Assembly: GCA_031732755.1 (NCBI GenBank)
Contig: JAVMKI010000065.1
Span: 1-64,000 of the forward strand
DNA from: Contendibacter sp031732755
GTDB lineage: Bacteria; Pseudomonadota; Gammaproteobacteria; Competibacterales; Competibacteraceae
DNA length: 64,000 nt
Direction of reading: 5' to 3'
Positions within the stretch are counted from its first letter, which is position 1. Each line of letters starts with the position of its first letter. The notes below the pieces were generated by a model that was not told the origin of the DNA, ran no database searches, and saw nothing but the letters and a program-made list of their open reading frames with translations. Made by a program: the position numbers and the translations under genes. Positions 43,664 through 52,578 of this stretch are shown piece after piece.

Positions 43664-46483
43664 ATGGATCCGGCGTTTCCCGCCTTGCCCGACGCGGCCA
43701 AGTCGGCGGAATGGGACGATGCCTACCGCCTGCGCGCGACGCCCGACGCCGCCTTGCGGGCGGCGCGGGCGGCGATCCGTGACACGACCCGCCTTACCCG
43801 CCTGCTGACCATTCTGAGCGAGTCCGGTCCCCTGGAACTTTTACTCGACCGGCTGCTGCTGACGCTCTCGGAACTGTATTCAGCGGATATCGTCGTGCTA
43901 CTGGACCCAACGGGAACGGGAACGTTCGCCCCGTTGGCGGCGGTGGGACTGCCCGAGGATTCGCTGCGTCAACCGCTGTCGAGCGCCGACCATGGCCCCG
44001 TGGCGACCGTCATGCGCACCGGGACACCCATCCTGACCGCAGCGGCGGGCGTGGACGCGCAGGTGGACGTTCAACTGCGCGAACTGGAGGCCGAGACCGC
44101 CGTCTGGTTGCCGGTGGTGGGCAGTCATACCCCGCGAGGCGTGCTGATTCTGGCGCGCTGTCAGCCGATCCCGTTCGTGCGCGCCGAGGTCAATCTGCTG
44201 GCGGCCATGGCGTGCCGGATCGGCTTGGCGCTTGAAACCACCCAGCGTGGAGTCCAGTGGGAACGACTCGTTCAGGCGGGTCGCGAGATCAGCCGCCATC
44301 TGGATGAATCGGTGATGAGCCGCGAGGCAGTGCGTCTCTTTCCCGGAGTCGTGGGGGCGGACGCCGCCCTGCTGATCGTGCGCGATCCGGGCGATGCGCC
44401 GGTTTGCGTCGCCCAGGTTGGCCTCGATCCAGCACGGATCGCCATGGACCGTCATTTGGCCGAACACCTATTCGCGGACCCGCAACTTGCCGCCGGCGCG
44501 CCGCTCCACCTCACCGACCTGCCTGCCGCCATCGAGTCGCTGGCGTTGGACTCGCCGAACCATTGCCTGGCGCGGGTGCTGCTGGCGGTTCCGATTCAGC
44601 GTGAGGAACGAGTGTGGGGCCTGCTGTGCGCTCTACGGATGGCGCCGGCGCCGTTCGATCCTGGCGCGCTGCAAGTGGTCGCGTTGTACGCTGGCCAGAT
44701 GTCGGCGACGCTGGAGAACGCGCGGCTTTACCGCGCGGCGCGCGACGAGTTGGCCGAACGGGTGCGGGCGGAGCAGGCGCTGCACGCCAGTCACGAACGC
44801 TTTCGCGCCCTGATTCATAGCGTCTCTGACGTCATCGCCATCCTGACCGCCAACGGCGCGATTCGTTACGCCAGCCCGGCGGTCGAGGCGTTGTGGGGTT
44901 GCACGGCGGAGGCGCTGCCCGGTCAGAACGTGCTCGACCGGGTGCATCCGGAGGATACCGAGACCATGCGCGGCCTCTTGTCCCAGGTGTGCGAGCAGGC
45001 CAGCTTGACGTTGACCGGCGCGGTGCGCTTGCGTCAGGGGCAAGAGGCTTGGCGCGATTTCGAGGTCATCCTGGTCAATTTGCTCGACGAGCCAGCGGTG
45101 GCCGGGATCGTCGCCACCTATCACGATGTGACCGAACGCAAGACATTCGAGCAGGAGTTGACGCGGCTGGCGTTTCGCGACCCACTGACCGGTTTGGCCA
45201 ACCGGGCCTATTTCCGGGACCGGTTGCGGCAGGGACTTGCCCGCGCCGACGCCGAAGGGCGGTCGGTCGCGGTGGTTTTCTTCGATCTGGACAACTTCAA
45301 GATCGTCAATGACAGCCTGGGCCATGCCTACGGGGATCAAGTGTTGCGGGTGGTGGCGGATCGGATCCGCGCCTGTCTGCGCCGAGGCGACACGGCGGCG
45401 CGGCTCGGCGGCGACGAATTCACGGTCCTGGTCGAAGACGTGACCACCGTGGATCAGGTGATGCCAATGGCGGATCGCCTGATCGCCAAACTGCGCGATC
45501 CGGTCCGCCTGGAAGGACGGGATTTGTTCGTCGGCGGCAGCATGGGCCTCGCGGTCAGCACTCCCCATCAGGACAATACCGATGATCTGCTCCGCAAGGC
45601 CGACCTGGCGATGTACCATGCCAAAAGCAGCGGCAAGGGCCGTTACGCCATCTTCGACGCCCAACTCAACGCGGTGGCCATGGAACGGCTCGATTTGGAA
45701 ACCGAACTGCGCCAAGCCATCCAGCGGCAGGAACTGCGGATCTACTATCAGCCCATCGTCGCGCTGGACGACGGCCGTATTCGCGGGGTCGAGGCGCTGG
45801 TGCGCTGGCAGCATCCACGTCGTGGGCTGATCGCGCCAGAAGGCATTCTACCCATCGCCGAGGAGACCGGGTTCATCATCGAACTCGGTCAGTGGATGCT
45901 GGAGCAAGCCAGTCGACAGATTCGCGCGTGGCAGTTGCGCTATCAAGGCGATCCCCCGCTGTTTTTGAGCGTCAATCTGTCGGTGCGGCAGTTTCGGCAT
46001 GCCGCGCTGGTGAGCGAGATCATGGCCCTGCGTCCCAGCGCGCTGGACCCGTGCGGCCTGACGTTGGAAATCACCGAAAGCGCGCTGATCCACGATCCGG
46101 TGGGAGCCACCGCGAAACTCAAGGCGTTGAAGGAGGCCGGCGTCAGGTTGGCCATCGACGACTTCGGCAGGGGGTATTTGAGCTTGAACCACCTCAAGCG
46201 CTTTCCTGTGGACACGCTCAAGATCGACCGTTCCTTCATCCAGGATGTCGAGCAAAACCCGCACGACGAAGCCATCGTGCGGAGCGTGATTGCGCTGGCG
46301 GCGGCCTTTGGCCTGAACGTGGTCGCCGAAGGGATTGAGACCAGCGCCCAGGCGGCGCGACTGCGCGCGTTGGGGTGCGGCCTTGGGCAGGGTTACCTGT
46401 TTGTTCCGCCATTACCGGCCGAGGCGTTTGAAGCCCTGCTAGAGAAGGAACGAGGATACGTCGGGCTGTCAGCGATTTTATGA
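43664..46483 (+). CDS. GAF-GAF-PAS-GGDEF-EAL c-di-GMP regulator
   Basis: A 939-aa protein. Two GAF-like modules (about 40-190 and 200-350) and a PAS domain (about 375-485) precede GGDEF (about 500-655) with intact RLGGDEF and an inhibitory I-site RRGD exactly five residues before it, then EAL (about 670-925) with EALVRW, NLSVRQF, LEITES, DDFGRGYLSL and AEGIET. Both catalytic centres look complete, so it may make and break c-di-GMP. It has no membrane segment. It sits 17 bp after the FIST gene, which implies control by that sensor. Confidence 0.93.
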   Translation: MDPAFPALPDAAKSAEWDDAYRLRATPDAALRAARAAIRDTTRLTRLLTILSESGPLELLLDRLLLTLSELYSADIVVLLDPTGTGTFAPLAAVGLPEDSLRQPLSSADHGPVATVMRTGTPILTAAAGVDAQVDVQLRELEAETAVWLPVVGSHTPRGVLILARCQPIPFVRAEVNLLAAMACRIGLALETTQRGVQWERLVQAGREISRHLDESVMSREAVRLFPGVVGADAALLIVRDPGDAPVCVAQVGLDPARIAMDRHLAEHLFADPQLAAGAPLHLTDLPAAIESLALDSPNHCLARVLLAVPIQREERVWGLLCALRMAPAPFDPGALQVVALYAGQMSATLENARLYRAARDELAERVRAEQALHASHERFRALIHSVSDVIAILTANGAIRYASPAVEALWGCTAEALPGQNVLDRVHPEDTETMRGLLSQVCEQASLTLTGAVRLRQGQEAWRDFEVILVNLLDEPAVAGIVATYHDVTERKTFEQELTRLAFRDPLTGLANRAYFRDRLRQGLARADAEGRSVAVVFFDLDNFKIVNDSLGHAYGDQVLRVVADRIRACLRRGDTAARLGGDEFTVLVEDVTTVDQVMPMADRLIAKLRDPVRLEGRDLFVGGSMGLAVSTPHQDNTDDLLRKADLAMYHAKSSGKGRYAIFDAQLNAVAMERLDLETELRQAIQRQELRIYYQPIVALDDGRIRGVEALVRWQHPRRGLIAPEGILPIAEETGFIIELGQWMLEQASRQIRAWQLRYQGDPPLFLSVNLSVRQFRHAALVSEIMALRPSALDPCGLTLEITESALIHDPVGATAKLKALKEAGVRLAIDDFGRGYLSLNHLKRFPVDTLKIDRSFIQDVEQNPHDEAIVRSVIALAAAFGLNVVAEGIETSAQAARLRALGCGLGQGYLFVPPLPAEAFEALLEKERGYVGLSAIL

Positions 46484-47536
46484 GGAGAAGGGGGTCATGC
46501 CGCCAGCCGCCAGCCGCCAGCCCAGCGTTTCCCCGGCCCGCAATGGAACCAGTTCATCCGCGCCGAATGGGAAGGATTCGGGAACCGCCAGTGGCTGGCG
46601 GCGCAAGGTGATGGTCCCGATATTGCGCGGCAGGCCGTAAAAATCCGCGCCGTGGAAACTGGCGAAGGCTTCCAGCTTGTCCAACGCCCCAGCGGCGTCG
46701 AAGGCTTCGGCGTACAGTTCCAGCGCGGCGTGGGCGGTGTAACAACCGGCGCAGCCGCAGGAGGTTTCCTTGCCGGAACGCGGATGCGGGGCGCTGTCGG
46801 TGCCGAGGAAGAATTTGGGATCACCGCCGGTCGCCGCCCGAATCAATGCCTGGCGGTGACGCTCGCGCTTGAGAATCGGCAGACAGTAATAATGGGGGCG
46901 GATGCCGCCTTGAAAGATTGCATTGCGGTTGTAGAGCAGGTGGTGGGCGGTGATCGTCGCGGCAATCGTGGTCGGCGCTTCCCGCACGTAGTCCACCGCG
47001 TCCTCGGTGGTGATATGCTCCAGCACGATTTTCAACGCGGGAAAATCCCAGACCAGCGGGGTAAGCACCTGGTCGATGAAAACTGCCTCGCGGTCGAACA
47101 CATCGACGTGAGGGGCGATGACCTCCCCGTGGATCAACAGCGGCAAACCCCGTCGTTGCATCGCCTCCAGCGCGGGATAGATCCCGGTGATGGTGGTCAC
47201 GCCGGAATCCGCATTGGTTGTCGCCCCGGCGGGATAGAGCTTGCAGGCGACGAGGTGATCGGACTCGCTAGCGCGGACGATCTCATCCGGTGGGGTCCGG
47301 TCGGTCAGGTACAGCGTCATCAGCGGCTGGAAGTCCGACCCAGCCGGGACGGCGTTCAGAACGCGGTTCCGGTAGGCCAGCGCCTGCTCGGTGGTGGTCA
47401 CTGGCGGGCGCAGGTTGGGCATGATGATGGCGCGGGCAAATTGGCGGGCGCTGTGCGGCACCACCGCGTGGAGAGCCGCGCCATCGCGCACGTGGAGATG
47501 CCAGTCATCGGGGCGGGTAAGGGTGAGGGTGTCCAT
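46478..47536 (-). CDS. pyrC: Dihydroorotase (class II, PyrC)
   Basis: A 352-aa zinc enzyme of pyrimidine synthesis (E. coli PyrC 348). The N-terminal RPDDWHLHVRDG zinc site, the Lys carboxylation region (ACKLYPAGATTNAD), HIT-type central His and the Asp in FLGTDSAPHPR are present. It converges with the GGDEF-EAL gene and overlaps its stop by 6 bp. The 130 bp upstream (47537-47666) hold no gene. Confidence 0.95.
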   Translation of the reverse strand: MDTLTLTRPDDWHLHVRDGAALHAVVPHSARQFARAIIMPNLRPPVTTTEQALAYRNRVLNAVPAGSDFQPLMTLYLTDRTPPDEIVRASESDHLVACKLYPAGATTNADSGVTTITGIYPALEAMQRRGLPLLIHGEVIAPHVDVFDREAVFIDQVLTPLVWDFPALKIVLEHITTEDAVDYVREAPTTIAATITAHHLLYNRNAIFQGGIRPHYYCLPILKRERHRQALIRAATGGDPKFFLGTDSAPHPRSGKETSCGCAGCYTAHAALELYAEAFDAAGALDKLEAFASFHGADFYGLPRNIGTITLRRQPLAVPESFPFGADELVPLRAGETLGWRLAAGGMTPFSS

Positions 47537-47666
47537 GCGGTTCCGGTTGGCGTAACGTCGTTAGGGAATTATAGACCGCCAGGCCGCCGCGAGAGTCGGT
47601 CCATGGCTTCGTGGAATCGAACGCGGGGCATGGTCAAGCGGGACGCTCGGTGGTTACAATTTAACA

Positions 47667-47873
47667 ATGATCACTTGGGATGAGTCGAAACCCTGGAATC
47701 ACCCGGCCAAACGTTGCGCGCGCGTGGCGGCCATGCGGCCTGCGATGAAGGCTTTTATCACTTGGGATGAGTCGAAACCCTGGAATCACCCGGCCAAACG
47801 TTGCGCGCGCGTGGCGGCCATGCGGCCTGCGATGAAGGCTTTTCTTCCCAACCAGTGGCGCGGCGAGGGCTAA
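47667..47873 (+). CDS. Short repeat-containing ORF before the large Hsp70 gene
   Basis: A 68-codon frame consisting of two identical 29-residue units (ITWDESKPWNHPA to MRPAMKAF) and a short tail. It ends with TAA at 47871-47873, four bases before the presumed ATC start of the Hsp70 gene and in the same phase. No ribosome-binding site precedes its ATG and the sequence resembles no protein I know. It may be a leader peptide, or non-coding DNA that happens to stay open. Confidence 0.3.
   Translation: MITWDESKPWNHPAKRCARVAAMRPAMKAFITWDESKPWNHPAKRCARVAAMRPAMKAFLPNQWRGEG
47670..47843 (+). repeat. Perfect 87-bp tandem duplication
   Basis: 47670-47756 and 47757-47843 are identical by eye, head to tail. 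The period is a multiple of three, so the overlapping frame stays open. Confidence 0.9.
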
Positions 47874-47876
47874 GCC

Positions 47877-50666
47877 ATCGCCCGCGCCCATTCGCCCCGC
47901 TATCTGGTCGGTATTGACCTCGGCACGACCCATACGGTCGTCGCCTACGCCGATCCGCGCGCCGCCGCCATCCACCTGTTCGCCATCGAGCAACTGATCG
48001 CGCCCGGCGCGGTGGCGGCGCGGCCGCTGTTGCCGTCGACGCGCTATCACCCGGCGGCGGGCGAACTGGCGGCAATGGATCGGCAACTGCCCTGGCCTTT
48101 CGCCGATCCGGGCGAGGTCACCGACGTCATCGTGGGCGAACTGGCGCGGGAGCGCGGCGCGCGGACCCCGGGCCGACTGGTGGCCAGCGCCAAAAGCTGG
48201 CTGTCTCACGCTGGCGTGGACCGCACCGCGCCGATTCTGCCCTGGGGCGCGGCGGAGGAAATCCCCAAGGTGTCGCCGGTCGCCGCGAGCGCCAGCACGC
48301 TGGCCTATCTCCGCGCCGCCTGGAATCACCAGTTCCCCCATCAGCCGCTGGAACGGCAGGAGCTGGTGTTGACCGTGCCGGCTTCGTTTGACGAGGCGGC
48401 GCGGGCGCTGACGGTGGAAGCGGCGCGGTTGGCCGGATTGTCGCAACCGCGGTTGCTGGAGGAACCGCAGGCAGCCTGCTACGACTGGCTGTACCGCCAT
48501 CGCGGCGACGTGGCGACGGCGTTGGGCGAAGCGCGGCTGCTGCTGGTTTGCGACGTGGGTGGCGGCACCACTGACCTGACCTTGATTCAGATTGAAGCGG
48601 ATGATCAGGGACCAAGACTGACCCGCGTCGGCGTTGGCGACCATCTGATGCTGGGCGGCGACAATATGGACCTGACCTTGGCGCGGACCGTCGAGGCGCG
48701 ACTGGGCGGCGAGCGGCTGAATGCGGGCGAGTTGTCGCAACTGTGGCAGCAATGTCGGAACGCCAAGGAGCGCCTGCTGGCCGATGCCGCGCCGGAGCGA
48801 GCGACCGTCACGGTGCTCGGCGGCGGTTCACGACTGGTCGGCGGCGCGCGGTCGGCGGAACTGAGCCGCGACGAGGTTCGGGCGTTGCTGGTGGATGGAT
48901 TCCTGCCGATGGTCGAATTCGGCGAGCAACCCCGGAGCCGGCGCGCGGCGGTGGTCGAATTTGGTCTACCTTATGCCGCCGATCCAGCCATCAGTCGCCA
49001 TTTGGCGGCGTTTCTAGCGCACCACGCCGACGCGGCCCGGCGGGCGCTGGGCGAACGAGCGTCGGCGGACGGTCCCGCGTTACCCGATGCGGTGTTGCTC
49101 AATGGCGGCGTGTTCCACGGCGCGGCGCTGGCTGGGCGGTTGCTGGACATTCTGGCCGGCTGGCGCGGCGCGCCCCTGGCACAGTTGGATAATCCCGATC
49201 CTGACTTGGCGGTAGCGCGCGGCGCGGTGGCCTACGGTTTGGCGCGGCGCGGTCAGGGCTTGCGCATCGGCGGCGGTTCGGCGCGCGGTTATTTTCTGGT
49301 GGTGGACAGCGGAGGCAAACACAGGCAAGGCGTTTGCCTGTTGCCGCGCGGCGCGGAGGAGGAACGGGAAATTCGACTGGATCGCACGTTCTCGCTGCGG
49401 CTGGGCGCGCCGGTGCAGTTTCATCTGTTGTCCTCGACCGGGGACGCCGTGCATCCACCGGGTGCGATGGTGGCGCTGGATGCCGAGGAGTTCACGCCCC
49501 TGCCGCCGATTGCGACCGTCATCGAGAGCGAGGCGGGCGCCGACGAGGTTTCGGTGCAATTGCTGGCGCGGTTGACCGAGATCGGCACGCTGGAAGTGGA
49601 CTGCGTCGCGGTGGAACCCGCATTTCCCACCGCGCGTCCGGGCGAGGGGAACGCGGGGAGCGTGGAACCGGGACGCTGGCTGCTGGCGTTTCAATTGCGC
49701 GGTGGCGACGTGGCGACGCTGGCCCGCTTGCATCCACGCTTTTCCGAGGCGGCGACGCGAATCGAGCGCTTCTATGGTTCCCGCGCGTCCGATGTGGATG
49801 CAAAGGAAATCAAGATGTTGCGCGCCGATTTGGAACGCTTGTTGGGCAAACGCGAGGGTTGGGAGACGCCGCTGTTGCGCGAATTGTCCGGTGTGTTGTG
49901 GGCTGGGGCGCGGCGTCGGCGGCGCTCGGCGGATCACGAGCGGCTCTGGTTCAGCTTGGCGGGTTATTGTCTCCGCCCCGGTTTCGGTTATCCGCTGGAC
50001 GACTGGCGCGTGCGGCAATTGTGGGGTTTATACGGACAAGGGGTGCAATACCACCAGGACGCGCAAAGTTGGGCGGAGTGGTGGACGTTGTGGCGACGGG
50101 TGGCCGGTGGACTGGACGCGGCGGCGCAGGCGCGGTTGGGCGAGGAATTAATGATGGAGCTGCGGCCGTTGACCGGTAAGGCCGCCAAGAGCAAACCAGC
50201 GGGGGTGGAAGACATGGCGCGGCTGGCGGCGGTATTGGAACGGTTGCCGGCGGCGCGCAAGATCGAACTCGGTGAAGTGTTGCTGGCGCGGTTGGCGCGC
50301 AAGGGCGAGTCGCCGCAACTGTGGTGGGCGGTGGGCCGATTGGGGACACGGGTTCCCGCCTACGGCAGCGCCCACGATGTGGTGCCCGTGGCGGCGGCGG
50401 CAAGTTGGCTGGAACGGGTGCTGGCGTTGGACTGGAAAGCGGTGATCCCGGCGGCGTTCGCGGCGGCGCTGCTGGCGCGGCTGAGCGGCGACCGAGAACG
50501 AGATTTGGACGAGGCGCCACGCGCTAGGGTCATCCAGCGCCTGCGGGCGGCGAGAGCGCCCGCCTCGTGGCTGCGGATGGTGGAGGAGATCGCGCCGCTG
50601 GATGAGGTGGATACGGGTCGGATGTTTGGCGAGGCGCTACCACCCGGGTTGCGGCTGGTGCGGTGA
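47877..50666 (+). CDS. Large Hsp70-family protein with DUF3731 C-terminus, ATC start
   Basis: A 929-aa protein if translation begins at ATC 47877. The ATPase domain opens with VGIDLGTTHTVVAYADP, and has phosphate-2 DVGGGTTDLTL and adenosine region LLNGGVFHGAA. The C-terminal 350 residues (LWFSLAGYCLRPGFGYPLDD, YHQDAQSWAEWW) are the DUF3731 domain that marks this group. The phosphate-1 motif lies upstream of the first normal start codon (GTG 48012), which would lose the nucleotide site. GAGGG lies 8 nt before the ATC. So either a rare ATC start or an ATG changed to ATC is indicated. Its usual partners (DUF2760 and a 613-aa Hsp70) are 42 kb away. Confidence 0.85.
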   Translation: MARAHSPRYLVGIDLGTTHTVVAYADPRAAAIHLFAIEQLIAPGAVAARPLLPSTRYHPAAGELAAMDRQLPWPFADPGEVTDVIVGELARERGARTPGRLVASAKSWLSHAGVDRTAPILPWGAAEEIPKVSPVAASASTLAYLRAAWNHQFPHQPLERQELVLTVPASFDEAARALTVEAARLAGLSQPRLLEEPQAACYDWLYRHRGDVATALGEARLLLVCDVGGGTTDLTLIQIEADDQGPRLTRVGVGDHLMLGGDNMDLTLARTVEARLGGERLNAGELSQLWQQCRNAKERLLADAAPERATVTVLGGGSRLVGGARSAELSRDEVRALLVDGFLPMVEFGEQPRSRRAAVVEFGLPYAADPAISRHLAAFLAHHADAARRALGERASADGPALPDAVLLNGGVFHGAALAGRLLDILAGWRGAPLAQLDNPDPDLAVARGAVAYGLARRGQGLRIGGGSARGYFLVVDSGGKHRQGVCLLPRGAEEEREIRLDRTFSLRLGAPVQFHLLSSTGDAVHPPGAMVALDAEEFTPLPPIATVIESEAGADEVSVQLLARLTEIGTLEVDCVAVEPAFPTARPGEGNAGSVEPGRWLLAFQLRGGDVATLARLHPRFSEAATRIERFYGSRASDVDAKEIKMLRADLERLLGKREGWETPLLRELSGVLWAGARRRRRSADHERLWFSLAGYCLRPGFGYPLDDWRVRQLWGLYGQGVQYHQDAQSWAEWWTLWRRVAGGLDAAAQARLGEELMMELRPLTGKAAKSKPAGVEDMARLAAVLERLPAARKIELGEVLLARLARKGESPQLWWAVGRLGTRVPAYGSAHDVVPVAAAASWLERVLALDWKAVIPAAFAAALLARLSGDRERDLDEAPRARVIQRLRAARAPASWLRMVEEIAPLDEVDTGRMFGEALPPGLRLVR

Positions 50667-50867
50667 GTGGAGCGAAGCGCGGTAGCCTCGGTTCGTGACC
50701 TGGCGGCCATCTATAATCGATCCTGGCGGCGCTGCATCGGTGGCCGATTCAAACCTGCCTTTGGAAGGCCGGCATTGCTCGGGATGCCCCTTGCGGGCGT
50801 GGCTGGAATGGCGAACAATCCTACTGTTGCCATTGCTTTCCGTCCTCAATAAATGGAGAAGAACATC

Positions 50868-51317
50868 ATGTCCGTGGGCCAATATTGCAACCGCCAGGTC
50901 GTTACGACCGAGAAAACCACCGAGATTCGCGAGATCGCGCGACTGATGCGCCACCATCATGTTGGCACCATCGTGGTGGTGGAACGCCGTGACGATGCGG
51001 AATATCCGGTCGGGATCGTGACGGACCGTGATCTGGTGGTCGAGGTATTGGCGCAGAATCTGTCTCCCGAAACCGTGACCGTTAGCGATGTCATGAGCGG
51101 CAAACTGCTGGTTGCGCGGGAGGAAGACAATTTCTGGCGGACCCTGGACCGAATGAGCGCCAAGGGTGTACGGCGGTTGCCGGTGGTGGACGGCAAGGGC
51201 GCGCTGCTGGGCATTCTGACCATCGATGATGTGCTGACGGCGCTGGCGGTGGGTTTGTCGGATGTATCCCGCCTGGTGCAGCGGGAGATCAACAAGGAAG
51301 TCCAACAGCGGCAGTAG
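50868..51317 (+). CDS. CBS-domain-pair protein
   Basis: A 149-aa protein made of two CBS domains: about 10-65 (VVTTEKTTEIREIARLMR, ending GIVTDRDLV) and about 75-130 (VMSGKLLVAREED, ending GILTIDDVL). CBS pairs bind adenine nucleotides such as AMP or SAM. GGAGAAG lies 6 nt before the chosen ATG; an earlier ATG five codons upstream is less likely. It precedes ald by 52 bp. Target unknown. Confidence 0.9.
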   Translation: MSVGQYCNRQVVTTEKTTEIREIARLMRHHHVGTIVVVERRDDAEYPVGIVTDRDLVVEVLAQNLSPETVTVSDVMSGKLLVAREEDNFWRTLDRMSAKGVRRLPVVDGKGALLGILTIDDVLTALAVGLSDVSRLVQREINKEVQQRQ

Positions 51318-51369
51318 GGGACGGCGTAAAAGGATTCTCGGTTCTTGCCCAAACTCTTGGGAGACAATC

Positions 51370-52491
51370 ATGCGGATAGGGGTGCCCAAGGAAATCAAGA
51401 CGCACGAATACCGGGTCGGAATGACGCCGGGCGGCGTGCGCGAGGCGGTGCGGCACGGACATGCCGTGTGGGTGGAAACCGGCGCGGGAATGGGTATCGG
51501 CCTGAGCGACGCGGCTTACGAGAAAGCGGGCGCGACCGTCGTCGCCTCGGCCACCGAGGTGTTCGCCCAGGCGGATTTGATCGTCAAGGTCAAGGAACCG
51601 CAACCGGTCGAATACGCACGGCTGCGGGAGGGGCAAACGGTTTTCACGTATCTGCACCTGGCTCCCGATCCTGAACAGACCAGGGGTTTGCTGGCGTCCG
51701 GTTGCACCGCGATCGCCTACGAGACCGTTACCGACTCGCGAGGTCGCTTGCCGTTGCTGGCGCCGATGAGCGAAGTGGCCGGGCGGATGGCGATTCAGGC
51801 TGGCGCGCGCGGCCTGGAAAAATCCCAGGGTGGGAGTGGTGTCTTGCTGGGTGGGGTGCCGGGGGTATTGCCAGGCCGGGTGGCGGTTCTGGGCGGCGGA
51901 GTGGTGGGAACCAGCGCGGCGCGGATGGCGGTCGGCCTGGGCGCGCGGGTGACGGTGCTTGACCGATCCCTATCGCGCCTCCGGGAGTTGGATGATCAGT
52001 TTCAGGGGCGGTTGCTCACCCGCTTCGCCACGCTGGAGGCGATTGAGGAAGAAGTTCTGGTGGCTGATCTTACGGTCGGCGCGGTGCTGATTCCAGGCGC
52101 GGCGGCGCCCAAGCTCATTCCCCGGACGCTGTTGGCGGCGATGTTGCCAGGGTCGGTGTTGGTGGATGTCTCGATTGACCAGGGCGGCTGTTTCGAGACC
52201 TCGCGGCCCACCACCCACGCCGACCCCACCTATCTCGTGGATGGAGTGGTGCATTATTGCGTGGCCAACATGCCCGGCGCGGTGGCGCGGACCTCGACTT
52301 TCGCGTTGACCAACGCTACCTTGCCCGCCGTTCTGCAACTGGCGGATCAAGGCATCGTCGCCGCGTTGCGGGACGATCCGTATCTACGCGCCGGGCTGAA
52401 TGTCCATCGTGGGCGGATTACTCATCCGGCGGTGGCGGCGGCGTTGGGTGACGACTATTTACCGCCCGAGGACGCGCTGGGCTTGGCGTGA
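51370..52491 (+). CDS. ald: Alanine dehydrogenase
   Basis: A 373-aa NAD enzyme converting L-alanine to pyruvate and ammonia. MRIGVPKEIKTHEYRVGMTP is the family N-terminus; the Rossmann motif is VLGGGVVGTSAARMA (about 172-186), and Lys/His of the active site (KVKEPQP, TYLHLA) are present. Length is typical. An acyl-CoA or Lrp-type regulator often sits nearby; none here. Confidence 0.95.
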   Translation: MRIGVPKEIKTHEYRVGMTPGGVREAVRHGHAVWVETGAGMGIGLSDAAYEKAGATVVASATEVFAQADLIVKVKEPQPVEYARLREGQTVFTYLHLAPDPEQTRGLLASGCTAIAYETVTDSRGRLPLLAPMSEVAGRMAIQAGARGLEKSQGGSGVLLGGVPGVLPGRVAVLGGGVVGTSAARMAVGLGARVTVLDRSLSRLRELDDQFQGRLLTRFATLEAIEEEVLVADLTVGAVLIPGAAAPKLIPRTLLAAMLPGSVLVDVSIDQGGCFETSRPTTHADPTYLVDGVVHYCVANMPGAVARTSTFALTNATLPAVLQLADQGIVAALRDDPYLRAGLNVHRGRITHPAVAAALGDDYLPPEDALGLA

Positions 52492-52578
52492 GCGGTGGCA
52501 TTGACGCGCAATGGATGATTTGCGCGGATTCCGCCGCTACAATCCCCGCTTCTTGTTGACCCGCCGGATGATGAAGCC

